Of a stretch of 64,000 nucleotides of DNA, positions 61,501-64,000 are shown one piece after another. The translations under genes and the position numbers were made by a program. The first letter of the stretch is position 1, and every line of letters starts with the position of its first letter. A model generated the notes under the pieces. It did not search any database. It was given only the letters and a program-made list of their open reading frames with translations, and was not told the origin of the DNA. Source of the stretch: Dastarcus helophoroides (taxonomy: Eukaryota > Arthropoda > Insecta > Coleoptera > Bothrideridae); NCBI GenBank assembly GCA_028583605.1, contig CM053333.1, positions 13,229,638-13,293,637 on the forward strand, in the 5' to 3' direction.

Positions 61501-63788
61501 GAAGTGTAAGTCTTTTATCAAGAATTACACCTAGATACTTTGTCTGAAGTCTCCAGTCGACGTTTTGCCCATGAACATTTACATGTCCATACGGTTGGAG
61601 TCTTCTTCAGGTGAAAAAGACTGCTTGGGTCTTGTCTGCGTTGACTTGGATTCGCCATTGACCGAAGTAATCTAGTAGATTGTCTGTTGCCTCCTTAAGT
61701 CGTCTGGTGACCAACTCTGAACTGTAAGAGTACGCCACCAAAGCTGTGTCGTCTGCGTAAGTTGCCAAAAGGAGTGGTCGATTGTTGGATTGGTTCTTGA
61801 GATGTCTGCTGTGAATAGAGAATACAGCAGAGGTGACAAGGCAGAGCCTTGAGGCACCCCATACTGTAGCCTAAACTGGTTTGATAGTCCCTGTCCCACT
61901 TGAATGAGCACTGGTCCAGGAACGAGCTTACCATTTGAACCATTGTTAAAGGTATTTCAAACTGGTGCATCTTGCAGACTATTCCTTGGTGCCAAACTGT
62001 GTCAAATGCCTTAAAGATATCGAAGAAAATAGCTCGAACTACCTGGTTCCAGTTCATGCGTTGAGTGATTGTTTCAACCACTTTCCGCAGTTGGTCTGAG
62101 GTATAGTGCATGGGTTGGAACCCAAATTGTTCCTTAGGAATGATGTCGCGATCGCTGATGATATTCTGCAGACGCTTCCTCAAAATCCTTTCCGCCACTT
62201 TACCCAAGTTGAATAAGAGGCTGATTGGCCTGTAATTTTAGGAAAATTTCCCATCCTTACCTGGCTTAGGAATGAAAATAACGTTTGCAGTCTTCCATCT
62301 TGTTGGAAAATATCGATATTTAAACATGGAATTGATTATTGCTCCAAAGTATTTGACAGCTTGGTCCGGAAGAGACTTTAGAGCTTGGTTTGGAATTCCG
62401 TGTGGACCTGGAGACGTTTTGACGATTAGCTTGAGCAGAAAGCTTTGGATTTCCTCCTCGTTAGTCGGTTCGATGACGTCGTCTTCTTCTGGCACTTCCT
62501 CCTGAAGAACTTGAAACTCTTCTTCCACCTCCCCTACGAAATATAAGTCTACTTCTTCAAGTGTGGCCTGACAGTGTCGTTCAAAGGTCTCAGCGAAAGC
62601 TGCGGCCTTATTCTGATCTGAGTAAGCCATTCCTTGAGGTCCGTGTATCGGTGGGATAGATTTCCTATCTCCTCTTAGAGCTTTGGCTGTGCGCCAGAGA
62701 TCTGATGGAGTTTCGAGAGAGTAGGTAGTACGTTCTTGTGATATCAGGAGTGATGGATTTCTACTACCAATGAGAATCGAAGTAAATAAATATGGCTATT
62801 AAGCGGCTGCTGAAAAAGAAAGAAAAGAAATAGTTGGAGCTACTCCACCTTCTAGACGCATTTCGGTCAAATTTTTATACATGGCCAATATAGGGCGTGC
62901 ACTATCCTTATTCTACAATCTGTGGTCCCAGAATACAAATATGTCGCCATGGTTAAAATCGACGTCAGAATTGTTACATACGTGTGGGTGTCTCTTTAGC
63001 GCTTTGAATTTATTTTTATTTTTTGTTTGTCGCTACTACAATGTGAATAACAGAAAAATATTACAAACTCAACAAGTCCTCCTCTCAATTTCCAGGATTA
63101 GATGGTTGGCGACGCCTCTGACAGCATATAAGCCTAAACGTAATCTAAAGGAATACATTTTTCGAACCAAAAGTGTCCACATGTTGACGAAAAAATTCGC
63201 TTTAAATGCTCCAAATTTTATAAATTGATTAATTCATAATTAAAATCTTACTTTGATTAAAGAGACAGGCAATTCGTGCAAGAGCGATGTAATATTACTT
63301 TGATTAGTACATCTTAAAAAATCCAGAAGTTGCTCCCTCGTTGCAATTCAGAAACTGTCCAAACAGCCGTCATATATAAGTCAATTTTTCTTATTAACTA
63401 AATATTCATTTTGTATATCCAATTCTTCTTTTGCCTAATAATTGAATATTTATCAGGACTGAACATGCCTATACGATATTCCTGGTATATCCATAAAGTT
63501 TTCTCGTATATCACATTGAAAATTCCTCATACATGGACTTGCTCCTAATAACTAAATGTGTTATCTGCCAGGTCTCCCATGAACGGGGGTCTTCACATAA
63601 AACAAGAGAGTTTGCTCAGCCAAGAGCAGCATCACGCCATTAGGGAACCCGAGCAGATGCATCACATAATAAAACGGGAAATGCATTCGGAGTACGAAGA
63701 GATGGAACCTGAGTCGGCGTCCGAAAATATGGCGGAAGATTTAACAGTGAGCTCGGATCACAATGATACGAATATTTTAGACGCGTAG
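31281..63788 (+). CDS. FoxP: FoxP forkhead transcription factor, whole gene (spliced)
   Basis: FoxP is a nuclear DNA-binding regulator of the FOXP subfamily. Principal model: join 31281-31517, 31622-31765, 31818-32070, 40754-40846, 41439-41616, 42134-42489, 42551-42595, 47009-47085, 47174-47275, 49843-49991, 55953-56025, 56072-56184, 63572-63788. The pieces total 2,037 nt, 678 residues plus TAG, and every junction keeps phase with GT/AG borders. Domains: glutamine-rich region (about 15-210), C2H2 zinc finger (C285, C290, H303, H308), leucine zipper with heptads V325-L332-L339-L346, RRR-S-DK stretch after the zipper, forkhead (about 448-533), acidic tail. The zinc finger, zipper, forkhead order is specific to FOXP proteins, which dimerise through the zipper. 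A second exon at 50385-50557 can replace 49843-49991. Uncertain points are the true start (see first exon) and any 5' UTR exons upstream. Exon assignment is by eye from conserved motifs and splice sites. Confidence 0.96.
31622..31765 (+). CDS. FoxP: FoxP exon 2, N-terminal region
   Basis: Encodes 48 residues (80-127), phase 0 at both ends, from [20 protein letters not shown] to a run of glutamines. The order PQVITP..MQQLLQQ.VLSP.QLQ.L matches the N-terminal block of vertebrate FOXP1/2/4. Acceptor TTCTGTTGCAG, donor GTACGG. The flanking introns are very short (104 and 52 nt), unlike those later in the gene. Confidence 0.95.
31818..32070 (+). CDS. FoxP: FoxP exon 3, glutamine-rich coiled region
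   Basis: Encodes residues 128-211 plus the first base of 212. The acceptor is GTTACAG followed by CAG, so the start could slip three bases to 31821 (one Gln more or less). The product is rich in Q and L ([38 protein letters not shown]), typical of the FOXP Q-rich repression region. It ends at GTACGA after ...GCA CAA GGT CAA G; a second donor 6 nt earlier (GTCAAG at 32065) keeps the same phase. Confidence 0.94.
32221..32259 (+). other. Possible microexon in FoxP intron 3
   Basis: A 39-nt stretch reading [13 protein letters not shown] lies between CACAAAG and a strong donor GTATGT. The composition looks coding and the length is a multiple of three. However, exon 3 ends in phase 1, and in that phase this stretch reads into TAG, so it does not join the FoxP frame as drawn. 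It may be an unused or separately spliced exon, or chance. Confidence 0.25.
32395..32595 (+). other. GC-rich open segment in FoxP intron 3, unknown
   Basis: A 200-bp island of balanced base composition with an open frame, in otherwise AT-rich intron. It reads [19 protein letters not shown] near its end; PLDLS matches the CtBP-binding consensus PxDLS. No convincing acceptor precedes it and it has no ATG, so it is not called as an exon. Confidence 0.2.
32800..35030. repeat. AT-rich degenerate array in FoxP intron 3
   Basis: About 2.2 kb of words such as GAAGTTTCAAAAGA, AAATTTAAATTCAAAATTA and GAAAAAAGTTAAATT in the purine orientation. Units are longer and looser than those at 2.2-5.4 kb, roughly 80-150 bp, often with a TATTTCTAGAA-type mark. 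Confidence 0.55.
35040..38336 (+). mobile_element. Near full-length but decayed LINE with PHD-like ORF1, EN and RT
   Basis: The order fits a two-ORF non-LTR element. ORF1: [18 protein letters not shown] (35,044-35,097) resembles a PHD-type zinc motif, followed by charged coiled-coil text ([40 protein letters not shown]). ORF2 begins near 36,100 with endonuclease-like [12 protein letters not shown], then [19 protein letters not shown], and [17 protein letters not shown] blocks: [20 protein letters not shown] (37,580), [14 protein letters not shown] (37,835), and after the lost catalytic box [20 protein letters not shown] and [19 protein letters not shown] (38,112-38,360). Many stops and frameshifts. 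It is cut at the 3' side by the foldback element at 38,337. Confidence 0.75.
38337..39718. mobile_element. Foldback DNA element, one large imperfect palindrome
   Basis: Ends are TATACAGGGTGGACCATAAG and its inverse. The two halves are reverse complements along nearly their whole length: CCAAAAGTTGATATTAACGG vs the inverse of 39,610-39,635, AGCTACCTGCGTTATCCTGC vs 39,440-39,460, GATACGAGCAACCGTTTCCA vs 39,310-39,340, AAATATTACTTTGCTGATAA vs 39,170-39,200. Centre near 39,028, arms about 600-690 bp, no coding capacity. Flanking TA fits a Tc1/mariner-type insertion. It sits inside the LINE at 35,040-38,336. Confidence 0.85.
40243..40600. mobile_element. Short inverted-repeat element with internal 91-bp duplication
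   Basis: AGGATATACTTCTTCC, TATTGGACCGTGTCAAAGAA at 40,246-40,281 pairs with TTCTTTGATACGGTCCAATC, CTGGAAGAAGTATATCCT at about 40,558-40,595. Between them ATGGTGGACATACTGAGTTA is duplicated 91 bp apart, and a CCTGAAGAGGCCACCCACGA, TGGCGGGCGAAACGTCG stretch is seen, a style common near the ends of some retroelements. A 14-bp direct repeat TCAACAAACATTTC lies on both sides (40,224 and 40,625). Confidence 0.55.
40754..40846 (+). CDS. FoxP: FoxP exon 4, SPWKD segment
   Basis: 93 nt, phase 1 in and phase 1 out. Acceptor TTTTTTTCAG, donor GTAAGT. Encodes [19 protein letters not shown] followed by [12 protein letters not shown]. The SPWKD motif sits where vertebrate FOXP proteins have the SPAEIQQLWKEV block. 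It follows an 8.7-kb intron loaded with mobile DNA. Confidence 0.93.
41439..41616 (+). CDS. FoxP: FoxP exon 5, first part of C2H2 zinc finger
   Basis: 178 nt, phase 1 in, phase 2 out; acceptor TTTCGTTTAG, donor GTAAGT. A serine and acidic linker ([12 protein letters not shown]) precedes [19 protein letters not shown]285 and C290 are the two zinc-binding cysteines (C-x4-C), and x12 leads to the first histidine in the next exon, so the intron splits the finger between its Cys and His pairs. [12 protein letters not shown] is a FOXP hallmark. Confidence 0.97.
42134..42489 (+). CDS. FoxP: FoxP exon 6, zinc-finger histidines and leucine zipper
   Basis: 356 nt, phase 2 in, phase 1 out; acceptor CTTGCAG, donor GTGAGT. 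It opens with HLNTEH (H303, H308), completing the finger, then [20 protein letters not shown] and the zipper with V325, L332, L339 and L346 seven residues apart, the surface through which FOXP proteins dimerise. A proline/serine linker with [15 protein letters not shown] follows, then [16 protein letters not shown], matching the conserved IRRR.SDK of the family and probably part of a nuclear localisation signal. Confidence 0.97.
42551..42595 (+). CDS. FoxP: FoxP exon 7, 45-nt microexon
   Basis: 45 nt, phase 1 in and out, so it can be skipped without changing frame. Encodes [15 protein letters not shown] between the zipper linker and the forkhead. Acceptor CGCTTCTTGTAG, donor GTATTA. Only 61 nt separate it from exon 6, while a 4.4-kb intron follows, an arrangement often seen for cassette exons. 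Confidence 0.88.
43009..46806. repeat. IR-flanked block containing AT-rich arrays (FoxP intron 7)
   Basis: TTCACTTTCAGTCAGGAA with TGTGTA and GAAAAATT at 43,015-43,060 is matched in reverse complement at 46,745-46,806. Inside, GGCCCGGATTTAAGG at 43,560 faces the inverse GGCTCGGATTCAATA at about 46,528. Between these, a T-rich array (43,680-44,640) is followed by an A-rich array (44,740-45,450) with the same words on the other strand. A tandem duplication with a period of about 293 bp lies at 45,522-46,130. Confidence 0.5.
47009..47085 (+). CDS. FoxP: FoxP exon 8, start of forkhead domain
   Basis: 77 nt, phase 1 in, phase 0 out; acceptor ATAATTTCAG, donor GTAAGT. Encodes [20 protein letters not shown] then ASLIRQ (436-461). 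[15 protein letters not shown] is the conserved entry to FOXP forkhead domains, covering the N-terminal arm and helix 1. Confidence 0.98.
47174..47275 (+). CDS. FoxP: FoxP exon 9, forkhead helix 2
   Basis: 102 nt, phase 0 at both ends; acceptor ATATTTCAG, donor GTATGG. Encodes S462 to K495, including [11 protein letters not shown] and [10 protein letters not shown]. The residue matching human FOXP2 A539, the hinge where other Fox families have proline, is cysteine here (C485). This exon is common to both forkhead versions and ends exactly before the recognition helix. Confidence 0.98.
47670..47980. repeat. CTCTT pentanucleotide microsatellite in FoxP intron 9
   Basis: About 62 nearly perfect copies of TCTTC/CTCTT, broken by two G substitutions near 47,883-47,888, and by a less regular TC-rich lead-in from about 47,570. 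Open frames across it (all SLLFS repeats) are artefacts. In the FoxP transcript the repeat is a long UCUU-rich pyrimidine tract. Confidence 0.97.
48280..48400 (+). mobile_element. Possible LINE C-terminal scrap
   Basis: Plus-strand reading [16 protein letters not shown] resembles the LWN.LP....LxxFK end of CR1/Jockey-like polyproteins. Very short and tentative. Confidence 0.25.
49843..49991 (+). CDS. FoxP: FoxP exon 10A, canonical forkhead recognition helix and wings
   Basis: 149 nt, phase 0 in, phase 2 out; acceptor GTTATTAG, donor GTACGT. Encodes [20 protein letters not shown] then [18 protein letters not shown] and [13 protein letters not shown]496, R499, H500 and S503 correspond to DNA-facing residues of human FOXP2 (N550, R553, H554, S557); R553 is the residue changed in the human speech-disorder family. 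Joining to the exon at 55953 keeps frame. If the donor is not used the frame stays open into the intron to a stop at 50119-50121, giving a different hydrophobic tail. Mutually exclusive partner of exon 10B. Confidence 0.97.
50385..50557 (+). CDS. FoxP: FoxP exon 10B, alternative forkhead C-terminal half
   Basis: 173 nt, phase 0 in and phase 2 out, the same as exon 10A; acceptor GGGTGTATAG, donor GTAAGC. Encodes [20 protein letters not shown] then [37 protein letters not shown]. It is clearly a second copy of the recognition helix and wing region: [19 protein letters not shown] are kept. The helix-3 histidine is threonine (T500), and RGRPRKY (534-540) resembles an AT-hook. If the donor is ignored, the reading ends in TAA at 50559-50561, a 553-residue protein; if spliced to 55953 it gives 686 residues with the common tail. 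Insect FoxP genes are known to make forkhead isoforms by alternative splicing, so an exon of this kind is expected. Confidence 0.94.
50930..52620. repeat. AT-rich degenerate array, mixed orientation (FoxP intron after 10B)
   Basis: GTCGAAATTTCAAGAAAAGT-type words first, T-rich inverse words from about 51,390, then mixed. No exon seen. Confidence 0.5.
52634..53043. mobile_element. 410-bp palindromic MITE
   Basis: The left arm starting TTTGGTTATAAATGCACCCC pairs with the right arm ending GGGGTGGATTTATAACCAAA. CTTTCGAAATATGA, CCCCTCTTAAATTTTTATTT, GAAATAAGTTTGCGATATA and TCAGAATCAAAGTC are all present in both arms. Arms are about 165 bp, with a 70-80-bp unpaired centre. No coding capacity. Confidence 0.7.
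53500..55600. other. Intron, mostly unassigned
   Basis: Diverged repeats of ATTGAGGCG.TAA.AAAG.TGTAA are seen at about 53,659, 53,741 and 53,935. 54,600-55,100 is less AT-rich with short open frames on both strands and no recognised product. Confidence 0.35.
55629..55661 (+). other. Candidate alternative microexon with tandem TCAG acceptors
   Basis: Four TCAG units (55621-55636) precede 25 nt that end at a GTAATT donor. Each TCAG can serve as an acceptor, giving exons of 25, 29, 33 or 37 nt. Only the 33-nt form keeps the FoxP frame ([12 protein letters not shown] into GASKSPT); the 29-nt form reads [10 protein letters not shown] and then stops. Exon 10A joins exon 11 perfectly without it, so it is optional at best. 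Confidence 0.25.
55953..56025 (+). CDS. FoxP: FoxP exon 11, post-forkhead region
   Basis: 73 nt, phase 2 in, phase 0 out; acceptor GTATACAG, donor GTATGT. In the frame set by exons 10A or 10B it reads [20 protein letters not shown] and GNIQ, resembling the vertebrate block SPTLVKNIPTSLGYGAALN. The other two frames run into stops in this or the next exon. Confidence 0.93.
56072..56184 (+). CDS. FoxP: FoxP exon 12
   Basis: 113 nt, phase 0 in, phase 2 out; acceptor ATTGTTTAG, donor GTAGGC. Encodes [20 protein letters not shown] then [18 protein letters not shown]. Only a 46-nt intron separates it from exon 11. An in-phase alternative acceptor 9 nt downstream (ATGCAG at 56075-56080) would remove three residues. 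Confidence 0.93.
56200..60700. repeat. Large AT-rich array with orientation switch (FoxP intron 12)
   Basis: T-rich words (TTTTGAAAATTTCGACTTTT) fill 56,230-57,530; A-rich inverse words (AAAAGTCGAAATTTCGAAAA) fill 57,780-59,640; mixed words follow to 60,700. The A-rich part includes about four tandem copies of a unit of roughly 255-275 bp (anchor TTTAAATTCTG at 57,823, 58,097, 58,372 and, as TTTAACTTCTG, 58,628). Confidence 0.65.
60879..62770 (-). mobile_element. Jockey-type LINE, copy 2, with poly(A)
   Basis: Same family and strand as 16,958-18,530 but longer at its 5' side. Minus-strand blocks: upstream of the [22 protein letters not shown] (near 62,680), [20 protein letters not shown] and [15 protein letters not shown] (62,238-62,630), [16 protein letters not shown] with [17 protein letters not shown] (61,695-62,207), [16 protein letters not shown] (61,672-61,911), then [18 protein letters not shown] (61,115-61,312). 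The T run at 60,879-60,886 is the poly(A) tail. Frameshifts and loss of the catalytic region's frame show it is dead. Confidence 0.85.
62780..63570. other. Intron end before last FoxP exon
   Basis: A 115-codon open frame at 62,881-63,228 shows no family resemblance and lies in an intron; I do not call it a gene. The rest is AT-rich and plain. Confidence 0.35.
63572..63788 (+). CDS. FoxP: FoxP exon 13, C-terminal tail and stop
   Basis: Encodes residues 608-678 and the TAG stop. The acceptor TTATCTGCCAG follows a 7.4-kb intron. The tail is acidic ([19 protein letters not shown]) and holds two SUMO-type psi-K-x-E motifs, IKQE at K617 and IKRE at K641, comparable to the VKEE of vertebrate FOXP tails. 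Confidence 0.96.
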
Positions 63789-64000
63789 TGCGTACAAAAG
63801 TGTAAACAATGATGTACTTAATTTCGTAGAGGATACTCATAGAAGCTCGGTAGAAAATGTGCTAGAAAACGATTGACTTTTGTGTGAATGAATATTGAAT
63901 TTGTATATTTGTGTGTACATAAAATGTTTGTTACGATGAATGAAGGGTGTTTAACACTTGTTATCTGTTTAGACTCAATATAATGTAATAATCAGTATGC
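63789..64000 (+). other. FoxP: FoxP 3' UTR (partial)
   Basis: Non-coding sequence after the stop codon, AT-rich. No exact AATAAA is seen before the window ends (only variants such as ATAAAA near 63919), so the cleavage site probably lies beyond 64000. Confidence 0.75.

Noticed and set aside
62881..63228. 115-codon open frame just before the last FoxP exon
   Set aside because: Lies within the FoxP intron, no family resemblance, no splice connection in phase.

Overview
This window looks like nuclear DNA from an insect. It is strongly AT-rich, has long introns full of degraded retrotransposons and short inverted-repeat elements, and carries one recognisable host gene, the forkhead transcription factor FoxP, on the plus strand. 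I cannot name the species; a beetle or other insect with a mid-sized to large genome would fit, but that is a guess.

Layout. Positions 1-31,280 hold no convincing host coding exon. They contain AT-rich degenerate repeat arrays (about 2,220-5,400, 18,700-19,340 and 22,130-23,340), several short DNA transposons (about 6,662-7,776, 12,757-12,952, 16,044-16,286 and 20,776-21,912), minus-strand LINE fragments (about 7,830-8,480, 13,430-14,080 and 16,958-18,530), and an odd degenerate tandem array (about 26,240-29,470) split by a 5'-truncated LINE with a 9-bp target-site duplication. A CpG-rich block at 9,290-9,740 and a TATA-bearing block at 10,440-10,690 are the best promoter or 5'-UTR candidates, without proof.

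Positions 31,281-63,788 hold FoxP in 13 constitutive or paired coding exons whose phases all agree: a glutamine-rich N-terminus, a C2H2 zinc finger, a leucine zipper, the forkhead domain and an acidic C-terminal tail. The principal reading is 678 codons plus stop. The second half of the forkhead domain is encoded twice, by two exons with identical phases (49,843-49,991 and 50,385-50,557). Including both or neither throws the frame into a stop, so they behave as mutually exclusive exons. The second version replaces the DNA-contacting histidine of the recognition helix with threonine and adds an AT-hook-like GRPRKY motif. Its splice donor overlaps a stop codon, so the same exon can end the protein or pass it on to the common tail.

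The FoxP introns carry a roughly 3-kb LINE with a PHD-like zinc-binding motif (35,040-38,336) interrupted by a 1.38-kb near-perfect foldback element (38,337-39,718), more AT-rich arrays that switch orientation in the middle (43,680-46,500 and 56,200-60,700), a 310-bp CTCTT repeat just upstream of the alternative exons, and a second minus-strand copy of the LINE family seen at 17 kb (60,879-62,770). The 3' UTR runs off the window. All work was by eye; no alignment or search was run.
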